Shown here piece after piece: positions 54,895-62,605 of a DNA stretch of 64,000 nucleotides. The translations under genes and the position numbers were made by a program. The notes under the pieces are model-generated. The model was not told where the DNA came from, did no database searches, and worked only from the letters and a program-made list of their open reading frames with translations. The stretch's first letter is position 1; every line of letters begins with the position of its first letter. The stretch is taken from the NCBI RefSeq assembly GCF_007856155.1, contig NZ_CP042266.1:3906001-3970000 (forward strand), read 5' to 3'. This DNA is from Streptomyces qinzhouensis (lineage in GTDB: Bacteria > Actinomycetota > Actinomycetes > Streptomycetales > Streptomycetaceae).

Positions 54895-55860
54895 TCAGGC
54901 CGGGAGGGGTGTCCGGTGGTAGCGGCCGGTCGACAGGGACCAGGTCAGATTGCCGCGCATCCATGACTCCAGGCCGTCCAGGTAGCGTTCCAGCTCGGGG
55001 CCCGCCGGGATCCGGGGGCGGAGGGCGAGGTACGCGGTGACTTCGGTGTCGTGCATGCCGGCGGCGAGGTCGATCGCCTCCTGGACCGTGCCGCGGTCAC
55101 GGCGGTGCAGCAGGGTGGGCAGGTTGACCGGGTGGTTGCTGCGGGCGGCCTCCTTCTCGTAGGAGTGGATGTCATTGGCCCAGCAGACCACGTTGACCAC
55201 CTTGGCCGTCAGCGCTCTGACATCGGGGCGCGCCAGCTCGGCGGTGGGAAGTTCGAAACGGCCGATGACATCGATCAGCGCCAGGCAGGTCGGTACCGCG
55301 CCGGTGTGAACGCGCATGGCCGTGTACTCCTCGACGGCGGGCCACACCGAGTCCGCCCGGTTGCCGGCCTCCCAGACCTGGGCGAACCAGTAGCCCAGTA
55401 CCGAGGTGACGAACCGGTCCACCTGCACCTCGCTGCCGACCGCGGCCACCCGCCGCCGCAGGTCCCGCAGTGCCGCGGTGAAGGGATCCTCCTCGCCCAC
55501 CCGGGTCTCGGGGTCCTGGAGAATCCGCAGGAAGGACGCCATGCTCCGGGCCATCGGGCCGGGTTGGGCGCCTGCCCCGGCTTCCTCCGAGCGGACGTCG
55601 TCGAAGGCGAACAGCCACATCTGCCAGTCGGCGTGCAGCCGCACCAGTTCCGTATCGGCGTGCGGTGTCGTACGGGATGCCAGCCGGCCGATCCTGGACC
55701 GCCCGAAGCGGGCACGTACCTCGGGGTCGGTGAGAAGCCCGTAGGCGTCGAGCCAGTTCAGGGAGGCGCGGTCGATCTCGGCGGCATCGGGATGGACATG
55801 ATCGGGGAAAGGGCAGTACAACGCCGGCATCCGTAACGCCGTCGTCCTCGCTGACGTCAT
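54895..55860 (-). CDS. Class I terpene synthase (sesquiterpene-type), TTA codon 9
   Basis: 321 residues, the usual single-domain bacterial size. Aspartate-rich motif DDVRSEE (Asp87, Asp88; Glu92) and NSE triad in ANDIHSYEKE (Asn229, Ser233, Glu237) for Mg2+-diphosphate binding, with an RY dyad near the C-terminus (TGRYHRTPL). It cyclises an isoprenyl diphosphate, most likely farnesyl. Codon 9 is TTA (55834-55836). Its ATG overlaps the P450 stop (ATGA), so the two are translated together. Product cannot be predicted. Confidence 0.88.
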   Translation of the reverse strand: MTSARTTALRMPALYCPFPDHVHPDAAEIDRASLNWLDAYGLLTDPEVRARFGRSRIGRLASRTTPHADTELVRLHADWQMWLFAFDDVRSEEAGAGAQPGPMARSMASFLRILQDPETRVGEEDPFTAALRDLRRRVAAVGSEVQVDRFVTSVLGYWFAQVWEAGNRADSVWPAVEEYTAMRVHTGAVPTCLALIDVIGRFELPTAELARPDVRALTAKVVNVVCWANDIHSYEKEAARSNHPVNLPTLLHRRDRGTVQEAIDLAAGMHDTEVTAYLALRPRIPAGPELERYLDGLESWMRGNLTWSLSTGRYHRTPLPA

Positions 55861-57221
55861 GTGAGCGCTCCGTGATCAGTGGTGGCAGGGCCCTTCCGGG
55901 GGTGGACGATCATCGGCAGGCTGTCCGGTTTGGGGATGATCGCCGGTTTGGTACGGACGGTGGTCCCGGCGGCGGGGGTGAGCCGGTGCCTGGCGGTGAC
56001 GGCGGCCACGGTGGCGACCATTTCGGCCCAGGAGAAGGTGTCACCGATGCATTTGTGAACGCCGGCGCCGAACGGAAGCCAGGTGTTCCGCCGGACCGGC
56101 CGGCCCCCGGCCGGCCAGCGGTCGGGGTCCAGCCGCTCCGGGTCGGGGAACAGCTCGGGGTCGCGGTGCAGCGCGTAGAGGCTGTAGGCCACCTCGGCAC
56201 CGGCGGGCAGCCGGACACCGCCCAGATCGACGGGGGCGGTGGCCCGCCTGATGAGCATCAGGAACGAGTGCAGCCGGGCGACCTCCTTGAGGAAACGGTC
56301 GGTGTAGTCCAGCGCGGCCGTCTGATCGAGCCCGACCGGCCCGCGGCCGACGACCGCGTCGACCTCTTCCTCGACCCGTTCGCGGACCTCGGGATAACGG
56401 CCCAGCTCATGGAAGGCCCAGGTCAGGGTGGAGGCGGTGGTATCCACTCCGGCGTTCAGCATGGTCACCGCCTGGTCGCGGATCCACTCGTCGCTCATCG
56501 GCTCGCCGGTGGCCGGGTCACGCAGGGAGAGCAGAAGCGCGAGCAGATCCTGCCGGTCGCCGGGGTCGGCGCGGCGTTCGGCGATGATCCGGTCGATGGT
56601 GGCATGGATGGCGTCGGCGGCGGCGGCGAACCGGCGGTTCACCGGAAGCGGTACCGCGGTCAGCGACGGCGGCAGCACCGCGCGCATCAGGGCTCCCTGG
56701 CCGATCACCTTCACCACGTCGGCGAGTTCATGCGTACCGGCGCGTTCCAGATCGCAGGAGAACAGCGCCTCGGTGAGATTGGTGATCGCGAGGTGGTACA
56801 TCGCCTTGTTGAGGTCGACCCGGTCGCCGGGCTGCCAGGAGTCGGCCAGCTCACGGGCGTTGTCACTCATGATCGTCGTGTAGTGGGCGAGTCGGTCACG
56901 GCGGAAGCCCGGCTGGATCATCCGCCGGTCGGTGCGGTGCCGTTCCCCGTCCGAGGTCACCAGGCCCTCGCCGAAGACGGCCCCGGCGCGCTGGAAGATC
57001 GTGCCGCGCTCGAAACTGCCGGACTGCGCGACCAGGACCTGATGGACCAGCTCCGGGTCCGTGACGAAGTGCAGCGTCATCCGGCCCAGGCCGACCCGGA
57101 CCACCTTGCCCACCGTCCGCAGGCCCAGCATGAACTCCATGGGGTCGCGCCAGAGCTGCCAGGCGTGCCCGATCAGCGGAAGCCGACCGGGGGCTAACGG
57201 TGTTGTGGTCGCCGAACTCAT
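55857..57221 (-). CDS. Cytochrome P450, TTA codon 9
   Basis: 454 residues. I-helix AGVDTT for O2 activation, ExxR in FLKEVARLHS, and heme loop FGAGVHKCIG with the Cys ligand. N-terminus LPLIGHAWQLWRDPMEFM resembles streptomycete terpenoid CYPs. Codon 9 is TTA (57195-57197). ATG 57221 follows AAGGAG; the long upstream frame (to 58139) is shadow. It should oxidise the product of the overlapping terpene synthase. Confidence 0.92.
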   Translation of the reverse strand: MSSATTTPLAPGRLPLIGHAWQLWRDPMEFMLGLRTVGKVVRVGLGRMTLHFVTDPELVHQVLVAQSGSFERGTIFQRAGAVFGEGLVTSDGERHRTDRRMIQPGFRRDRLAHYTTIMSDNARELADSWQPGDRVDLNKAMYHLAITNLTEALFSCDLERAGTHELADVVKVIGQGALMRAVLPPSLTAVPLPVNRRFAAAADAIHATIDRIIAERRADPGDRQDLLALLLSLRDPATGEPMSDEWIRDQAVTMLNAGVDTTASTLTWAFHELGRYPEVRERVEEEVDAVVGRGPVGLDQTAALDYTDRFLKEVARLHSFLMLIRRATAPVDLGGVRLPAGAEVAYSLYALHRDPELFPDPERLDPDRWPAGGRPVRRNTWLPFGAGVHKCIGDTFSWAEMVATVAAVTARHRLTPAAGTTVRTKPAIIPKPDSLPMIVHPRKGPATTDHGALT

Positions 57222-57234
57222 GACATGGCTCCTT

Positions 57235-57258
57235 CGGAGGTTCGGAGGTTCGGAGGTT
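57235..57258. repeat. 8-bp repeat upstream of the P450 gene
   Basis: Three copies of cggaggtt on the plus strand directly upstream of the P450 ribosome binding site. Possible regulatory or mRNA structure. Confidence 0.6.
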
Positions 57259-57394
57259 CGGTGGAGAGAGGCGACCGCGGCCGCCTCAGTCGCACGGCAC
57301 GTACCCGGACGGGCCGTCCCGGGACCCCGGGACGGCGGAGAAACCCCGCGATCGTGTGAGTCGTCCGTACGGGCGTACGAGTCGGCTCCGGTAT

Positions 57395-58033
57395 TCACTC
57401 GGGCCAGTCGGAGTCCTTGATGACCTCGACGAAGTCGCCGCGTACGAAACCGGGGACGAAGTGCGCCAGCACATCCGCCTTGACGTTGCCGAACGTGGTG
57501 TCCGGGCGGTCCTGGATGCCCTGGGTGAAGGCGTCGAGGATCTGGTTCTTGAAGTCCGGGCGCGGGTGGGCCGCCACGACGGCGGCCCGCTGCTCGTCCG
57601 ATACCGCGGCATAGCCGATGCCGAGGACGTCCAGCTCCACCCCTCTGGTGACCAGGGCGATCTCCGGCGCCATACGCAGCGGTATCTCCGGCGTGGTGTG
57701 CAGGGCGACGGCGGTCCAGACCCGGTCGGCCGGTTCGCCCGTGATGCCGTGGGTACGCAGGAACCGGCGGGCCTCGTCGGCGCCGTCCATCTCGAAGCGC
57801 TGGTCGGTACGGCGGTAGCGTTCGGTGAGCCCGAGGTCGTGGAACATCGCGCCCACGTACAGCAGCTCCGGGTCGAAGCTCAGCCGTTGCTCCTGCCCGC
57901 GCAGCGCACCCCAGAGGAACACCCGCCGCGAGTGGTGGAACAGCAGCGGCGAGGCCGTCTCCCGTACCAGCTCGGTCGCCTCGCGGGTCAGGGAACTGTC
58001 CGGGATCCGTACCCCCGCGATCGTCTCGCTCAT
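57395..58033 (-). CDS. HD-domain hydrolase (cyanamide hydratase-like)
   Basis: 212 residues. HD motif with His in LLFHHSRRVFLWGAL and His-Asp in YVGAMFHDLGLT, plus downstream His (AVALHTTPEIPL). The set resembles cyanamide hydratase/Ddi2-type HD proteins. ATG 58033 follows GGAGGAG. Divergent from the GlxA-type regulator 105 bp away, which suggests control by it. Linkage to the terpene genes is possible but they are separated by ~170 bp. Confidence 0.82.
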   Translation of the reverse strand: MSETIAGVRIPDSSLTREATELVRETASPLLFHHSRRVFLWGALRGQEQRLSFDPELLYVGAMFHDLGLTERYRRTDQRFEMDGADEARRFLRTHGITGEPADRVWTAVALHTTPEIPLRMAPEIALVTRGVELDVLGIGYAAVSDEQRAAVVAAHPRPDFKNQILDAFTQGIQDRPDTTFGNVKADVLAHFVPGFVRGDFVEVIKDSDWPE

Positions 58034-58137
58034 GACTCCTCCATGGCTGTTCGCCGGAACGGTGTACGCCCCCACCGTCCCGCCGAGGCGTACGCTGACG
58101 CCATGTCCCTACAGCCAGAGAACCCACAGATCCGGAC

Positions 58138-59151
58138 ATGAGGCCGGTTTCGCGGCGGGTCGCCGTCCTGGTCTTCGACGGTGTGACGATGCTCGACGTC
58201 AGTGGGCCGTCCGAGGTACTGCACCAGACGGGCCGCCTCGCCCCGCCCTATGAGCTCGTCCTCGTCTCGCCGGGCGGCGGCCCGGTGGCCGGCTCGGCCG
58301 GACTCGCGCTGACCGGCACCGTGACGGCGGCCGAAGCCGGAGTGCCGCACACCCTCGTGGTCGCCGGGGGCGACCGGCTCGCCCGGCAGCCCGTCGAGCC
58401 CGAGCTGCTCGACGCCGCCCGCGTCCTGGCCGAACGGGCGGAGCGGGTCGCGTCCGTCTGCACCGGCGCGTTCGTCCTCGCCGAGCTCGGCCTGCTCGAC
58501 GAACGCCGCGCGACGACCCACTGGCGCCATGCCGAGGCGCTCGCCCGCCACTACCCCCGGGTGGGCGTCGAGCCCGACGCCATCCATATCCGCGACGGGC
58601 GCTATCTGACCTCGGCGGGCATCAGCGCCGGGATCGACCTCGCCCTCGCCCTGGTGGAGGAGGACCACGGCCCGGACGTGGCCCGGGCCGTCGCCCGTGA
58701 ACTGGTGGTCTTCATGCAACGCCCGGGCGGGCAATCGCAGTTCTCCACCGCCCTCGCCACCCCGCCGGCCCGCGGCGACCTGCTGCGCTCACTGATCGCC
58801 CAGGTGCTCGCCGACCCCGGAGCCGACCACAGCCCGACCGCGCTGGCCGCGCGCGCCGCGGTCAGCCCCCGCCATCTGAGCCGGCTCTTCCGGGCCGAAC
58901 TCGGCACCACGCCCGCCCGCTGGCTGGAACGTGTCCGCCTCGACCGTGCGCAACAACTCCTCCTCGACGGACACAGCGTGACCGCGGCCGCCCGCACCAG
59001 CGGTCTGGGCAGTGACGAGACCCTCCGCCGTGCCTTCGCCCGGCATCTGGGCACCACCCCGTCCGAGTACCGCACCCGCTTCGGCACGACCGGCCCGCCG
59101 AGGGAGAATGGGCCTGAGCGCCAGCCTCCCGTCCCCGGTGGACCTGCATAA
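58138..59151 (+). CDS. GlxA-type AraC regulator (DJ-1/PfpI + AraC)
   Basis: 337 residues. N-terminal DJ-1/PfpI-like domain with nucleophile-position Cys in SVCTGAFVLAELGLLDERRATTHW, and C-terminal AraC HTH pair (ALAARAAVSPRHLSRLFRAELGTTPARWLERVRL and AARTSGLGSDETLRRAFARHLGTTPSEYR). Divergent from the HD hydrolase, so a likely regulator of it. ATG 58138. The DJ-1 half may sense a small ligand. Confidence 0.9.
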   Translation: MRPVSRRVAVLVFDGVTMLDVSGPSEVLHQTGRLAPPYELVLVSPGGGPVAGSAGLALTGTVTAAEAGVPHTLVVAGGDRLARQPVEPELLDAARVLAERAERVASVCTGAFVLAELGLLDERRATTHWRHAEALARHYPRVGVEPDAIHIRDGRYLTSAGISAGIDLALALVEEDHGPDVARAVARELVVFMQRPGGQSQFSTALATPPARGDLLRSLIAQVLADPGADHSPTALAARAAVSPRHLSRLFRAELGTTPARWLERVRLDRAQQLLLDGHSVTAAARTSGLGSDETLRRAFARHLGTTPSEYRTRFGTTGPPRENGPERQPPVPGGPA

Positions 59152-59158
59152 AGAGTGC

Positions 59159-59199
59159 GGAGTGAGTCCTCACTCATTGACGGAGTGAGGACTCACTCC
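59159..59199. promoter_or_regulatory. Compound palindromic TetR operator
   Basis: Two perfect 7-2-7 palindromes GAGTGAG-(TC or GA)-CTCACTC, at 59160-59175 and 59183-59198, form together a larger inverted repeat with 17-bp arms (59159-59175 and 59183-59199) around 7 bp. A TACTCT -10 follows at 59201 just before the ATG at 59214. Confidence 0.8.
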
Positions 59200-59213
59200 G
59201 TACTCTTGGGAGT

Positions 59214-59834
59214 ATGACAGCACCCAAGGAGAACCAGACCGTCCGCCGCCGCGCCCCCGGCATGCTGCCGGAGCAGCGGCGGGCGATGATCATCCAGACC
59301 GCGATCCCGCTGATCGCCGAGTACGGTGCCGCGGTGACCACCGCGAAGATCGCCCGCGCCGCGGGCATCGGCGAGGGCACGATCTTCCGGGTCTTCGCCG
59401 ACAAGGACGAGCTGCTGCGGGCCTGTCTGACGGAGGCGCTCTCGCCCGAGCACGCGGTCCGCGAGCTCGGTGCGATCGATGTGTCCCAGCCGCTGCCCGA
59501 CCGGCTCGCGGAGGCGGCCGAGGCGCTGCAGGCGCATCTGTCCCGGATGGGCGTGATCGCGGGCTCGCTGCTCGCCTCCGGGCACCGTGGCGGCAAGCAT
59601 CCCGGCCCGGTCCGCGGCGCGGGCCGCGAGGAGTCGACGACCCGTATCCGCGCGGCTCTCGCGGAGCTGCTGGAGCCCGACCGGGCCACGCTGCGCCGGC
59701 CGCCGGAGCAGATCGCGGCGCTCTTCTTCGGGCTGCTCTTCACTCAGTCGCATCTGGAGGACGAGCCGCAGCCGGCCACACGGGAGCTGGTGGAGATCTT
59801 CCTGCACGGCGCGCTCACGGGCGGCGCCGAATGA
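59214..59834 (+). CDS. TetR family regulator
   Basis: 206 residues with a TetR HTH (MIIQTAIPLIAEYGAAVTTAKIARAAGIGEGTIFRVFADKDELLRAC) and variable C-terminal domain. ATG 59214 sits right behind a TACTCT hexamer; leader is very short or absent. The large palindrome upstream is its probable operator. Its stop overlaps the DUF6069 start by ATGA. Confidence 0.88.
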   Translation: MTAPKENQTVRRRAPGMLPEQRRAMIIQTAIPLIAEYGAAVTTAKIARAAGIGEGTIFRVFADKDELLRACLTEALSPEHAVRELGAIDVSQPLPDRLAEAAEALQAHLSRMGVIAGSLLASGHRGGKHPGPVRGAGREESTTRIRAALAELLEPDRATLRRPPEQIAALFFGLLFTQSHLEDEPQPATRELVEIFLHGALTGGAE

Positions 59835-60226
59835 GCACGCGAGGAAGGCCTTTGAAGGTGACGGGTCTCGCGGTCCTGGCGCCTGTCCCGGTGTGGCTGG
59901 TCGCGGACCCGCTGCTGGGGCACCGGCTGCGCATCGTCGACGGCGGGGAGACGCTCGACATCGACGCGATGACGGCGGTGCTGGCCGCGCTGCCGCCGGT
60001 CCTCGCCGCCTGGGGGCTGCTGGCCGCCCTGGAGCGGTTCGGGGTACGGCGCGCCCGCGCCGTCTGGACCGGGGCCGCGGTCGCCGGACTGGCCCTGTCG
60101 TTCCTGCCGCTGACCGGCGACGGCATGGACGGTGCCACCCGGACCGTACTGGCCCTGATGCATCTGGCGGTGGCGGCGGTCCTGATTCCGGGCCTGCGCG
60201 CGAAGGACACCGCGGCGGCGGGATGA
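59831..60226 (+). CDS. DUF6069 membrane protein
   Basis: 131 residues, four predicted helices (VTGLAVLAPVPVWLVADPLL, AVLAALPPVLAAWGLLAAL, TGAAVAGLALSFLPLT, LALMHLAVAAVLIPGL). It overlaps the TetR stop (ATGA), so is co-translated and under that repressor. Function unknown. Confidence 0.75.
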   Translation: MSTRGRPLKVTGLAVLAPVPVWLVADPLLGHRLRIVDGGETLDIDAMTAVLAALPPVLAAWGLLAALERFGVRRARAVWTGAAVAGLALSFLPLTGDGMDGATRTVLALMHLAVAAVLIPGLRAKDTAAAG

Positions 60227-60300
60227 AGGGCGGTACCGGTGGTCCGGGCCGGTGGCCTTGCTCTTGCCCTGGCCCTTGACCGATGGGCCGGTCCCTGGAC

Positions 60301-60350
60301 TGTACGGTGGCGTATAACTAAGCTGAAGCCGCTCTATACGCTGCCGTATA
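60301..60350. promoter_or_regulatory. Two TetR-type operators upstream of a DUF2867-like gene
   Basis: TGTACG-N4-CGTATA at 60301-60316 and TATACG-N4-CGTATA at 60335-60350, 34 bp centre to centre. The pair matches one upstream of the genes at 63.2 kb. Confidence 0.75.
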
Positions 60351-60369
60351 AATGAGTGGGGGATACGTC

Positions 60370-60891
60370 ATGCCGCAGTCCAAGTGGGAGCCGGGACCGG
60401 CCGATTCACCGATGGGCGCCGTGGTGGGCACGGTGGGCGGGCAGCGGATTCCCGAGGCCGCGCGGGGCCTCAGCACGCTGCCGGTGCTCGACTACGCCGA
60501 CCACTTCACCCTGGCCACGGTGACCGTCGCCACGCCGGAGCGCTGGGCCCGGGCCATGTTCGGGGATGAGCCCGACCTCGCCGCACGGTTCATCTGGCGG
60601 GGGCTGCTGGGGCTCCGGCTCAGCCGTGGGGCGTCGCCGGAGACCGTGGCGGGCTGGCGGATCGCCGCCCGGGGCGAGGGCTGGATCCGGCTCGCGGCCG
60701 CCTCCTGGTTCCTGGACGGCGAACTCGTCGTCCGGGCGCCCGGCGGTGAGGTATCGCTCAGCACCTTCCTGCGCTACCGGCGCCGCGCCGGGCGCGCCGT
60801 CTGGCCACCGCTCTCCGCCGTCCACCGGCGGCTGACCCCGGGGCTGCTCCGCTCCACCGAGGCCCGTGTCCGTACGCCCGAACCCGGGTGA
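60370..60891 (+). CDS. DUF2867-like protein
   Basis: About 173 residues. LPVLDYADHFTLATVTVATPERWARAMFGDEP and FLRYRRRAGRAVWPPLSAVHRRLTP fit the DUF2867-like group. ATG 60370 has GGGGGA at ideal spacing; an ATG at 60352 sits right beside the operator. Its promoter carries the same paired palindromes as the gene at 63265. Function unknown. Confidence 0.72.
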   Translation: MPQSKWEPGPADSPMGAVVGTVGGQRIPEAARGLSTLPVLDYADHFTLATVTVATPERWARAMFGDEPDLAARFIWRGLLGLRLSRGASPETVAGWRIAARGEGWIRLAAASWFLDGELVVRAPGGEVSLSTFLRYRRRAGRAVWPPLSAVHRRLTPGLLRSTEARVRTPEPG

Positions 60892-60997
60892 AGGCAGGAC
60901 CTCTCTTTCGGGGCACTTCGCGAACCGGGGCCCCGGTGGGGCTCGGTAGCATGCCGGGTAGCTCATTTCATGATCAGGTCGCTCGAAGGGAAATGCT

Positions 60998-61279
60998 ATG
61001 GCCACGGCTGCTGCCCGCCACATTCTGGTGAAGACGGAAAGCGAGGCTCTGGAGCTGAAGGAGCAGATCGCGGCCGGTGCGGACTTCGCCGAGCTCGCCA
61101 AGAAGCACTCCACGTGCCCCTCTTCCCGGGATGGGGGCAACCTCGGCTCGTTCGGGCCCGGGCAGATGGTGCCCGAGTTCGACGCGGTTGTTTTCAGCGC
61201 GCCGCTCAACGAGGTGCAGGGTCCGGTGAAGACGCAGTTCGGGATGCACCTTCTGGAGGTCACGAGCCGACAGGACTAG
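60998..61279 (+). CDS. Parvulin-type peptidyl-prolyl isomerase
   Basis: 93 residues, a single rotamase (parvulin/PpiC) domain without signal peptide: [57 protein letters not shown] and [13 protein letters not shown], with the usual His and Gly residues. Cytoplasmic isomerisation of prolyl bonds. ATG 60998 follows GAAGGGAAAT. Single gene. Confidence 0.93.
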   Translation: MATAAARHILVKTESEALELKEQIAAGADFAELAKKHSTCPSSRDGGNLGSFGPGQMVPEFDAVVFSAPLNEVQGPVKTQFGMHLLEVTSRQD

Positions 61280-61294
61280 GGAGTTTCTTTCGGA

Positions 61295-61490
61295 TCAGGC
61301 CGAGCCCGGCAAGATCCGAACGAGACGACCCAGGTCGAACAGGGCCTGGCGGAGGTCGCCCGCATCGCGTGAAAGCGGGCCATGAACCAGTTGCTCGTTA
61401 CCGGCAAGGGCCTCCTGGCGGGCGGTTTCCAGGAGCCGGGCGGCCCTCGGCCGGATGCGTTCCAGGGTGTGTTTTACCTGCCGATATGGG
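61295..61490 (-). pseudogene. Possible C-terminal gene fragment
   Basis: On the minus strand this reads KHTLERIRPRAARLLETAR and, after a gap, RQALFDLGRLVRILPGSA, then stop, with GC-biased third positions like real genes. There is no start codon, and an in-frame TAA closes it at the 5' end. It may be a remnant or a small gene with an unusual start. No family recognised. Confidence 0.3.
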
Positions 61491-61516
61491 TTTTAAATCC
61501 GGCATAGCATTATGGA

Positions 61517-61882
61517 ATGGTGCAGAGTGAGGCGAGTGACGTTGACGGCTACCTGGCCGCGGTTCCTGAGGAACGCAGAGCCGCGCTGACCGAGTTGCGG
61601 CAGCTGTGCCGGGCGGAGCTGGTGGGCTTCGACGAGGTCATGGCGTACGGGATGCCCGCGTACGAACGGGACGGCGCCGCGGAGATCGCTTTCGCGAGCC
61701 AGAAGCGGTACATCTCCTTCTACCTCATGCGCGGTGACGTCCGTGAGGCATTCGAGGAACGGCTGGCCGGACAGGACATGGGCAAGGGCTGCCTGCGGTT
61801 CCGCAAACCGGAGAACATCGACTTCGGCTTGCTGCGGGATCTCCTCCAGGCCACCGCGGCCCGGCCCGGCAAGATCTGCTGA
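61517..61882 (+). CDS. DUF1801 family protein
   Basis: 121 residues, DUF1801/YdhG-like (VDGYLAAVPEERRAALTELRQLCRAELVGFDEVMAYGMPAYERDG and AFASQKRYISFYLM). Small YdhG-fold proteins of unclear role. ATG 61517. Confidence 0.82.
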   Translation: MVQSEASDVDGYLAAVPEERRAALTELRQLCRAELVGFDEVMAYGMPAYERDGAAEIAFASQKRYISFYLMRGDVREAFEERLAGQDMGKGCLRFRKPENIDFGLLRDLLQATAARPGKIC

Positions 61883-61912
61883 CAGATCTGCTGACACGGC
61901 CGTGCTCCCGCT

Positions 61913-62599
61913 TCAGAAGCAGAAGGGGAACTGCGATTCCGGCTCGCCGTCGAAGCAGTGGTGTGCGTGGTGGCGCATCCGGGGGCCGTACGTGCCGTGG
62001 TCGATCAGGGACGAGTACGTGGAGAAGCCGAGGCCGAGGAGGCCCGCGGTGTCCGCCGTATAGACGTCGAAGCCCGGGTACATCAGGCCCACATACGGAA
62101 GGTCGTCGAAGTCCAGGGCCAGGACCGGGTACTCGCCCAGGGCGTCCGGTTCGGTGACGGTCAGGAAGCGGCGGGAGTCCGAGCCGCCGGGGAGCAGGAA
62201 GCACTCCGGGAAGCGGTCGTCGAAGAGCTGGAACTCCGGGGCCCACGGTTCGCCGAACTCGTCGCCCACCAGCCGGGAGAGCGGGCGCGGGGCGAAGGCG
62301 CCGTCCGGGGTGAACCAGCCGTGCCGGGCGAGCAGGCTGGTGTCGAACGCCAGCCAGGCCCGCAGGCTGGGCGGCAGCGGGCGGCCCGACGGGAAGCGCG
62401 CCTCGGCCAGTCGGGCCTCCGGCATGGGCGCCGGTATGCCGTCGCTGACCCAGGGCACCCGCTGGTATTCGAGCGCGGACGCGCCCGGATCCCGCCGTAC
62501 CGCCTCGATGGCCCGCTCCGTCAGCGCCACGCCGTGCACGGCGGCGTCCTCAGCTCCGTCAGTCAGCATGCGCGGCAATGTAGTGGCCGGCACTGACAA
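61913..62599 (-). CDS. Hypothetical protein, SMI1-like possible
   Basis: About 228 residues, soluble, rich in Pro/Asp/Phe. Parts (LARHGWFTPDGAFAPRPLSRLVGDEFGEPW, EYPVLALDFDDLPYVGLMYPGFDVYTADTAGLL) are reminiscent of SMI1/KNR4-like immunity proteins, but I am unsure. TTG at 62599 fits GAGGCG after the TetR stop (6 bp away); ATG 62569 is the alternative. Likely co-transcribed with the TetR gene. Confidence 0.6.
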   Translation of the reverse strand: MSVPATTLPRMLTDGAEDAAVHGVALTERAIEAVRRDPGASALEYQRVPWVSDGIPAPMPEARLAEARFPSGRPLPPSLRAWLAFDTSLLARHGWFTPDGAFAPRPLSRLVGDEFGEPWAPEFQLFDDRFPECFLLPGGSDSRRFLTVTEPDALGEYPVLALDFDDLPYVGLMYPGFDVYTADTAGLLGLGFSTYSSLIDHGTYGPRMRHHAHHCFDGEPESQFPFCF

Positions 62600-62605
62600 G
62601 GCGCC

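Noticed and set aside
54895..55860. Assignment of the terpene synthase to geosmin, 2-methylisoborneol or epi-isozizaene synthase
   Set aside because: Size and motifs do not match the two-domain geosmin synthase or the long 2-methylisoborneol synthase, and the DDVRSEE motif does not allow a product call.
55872..57197. 441-aa plus-strand frame opposite the P450
   Set aside because: P450 heme, I-helix and ExxR motifs are complete on the minus strand; the plus-strand frame has no motif.
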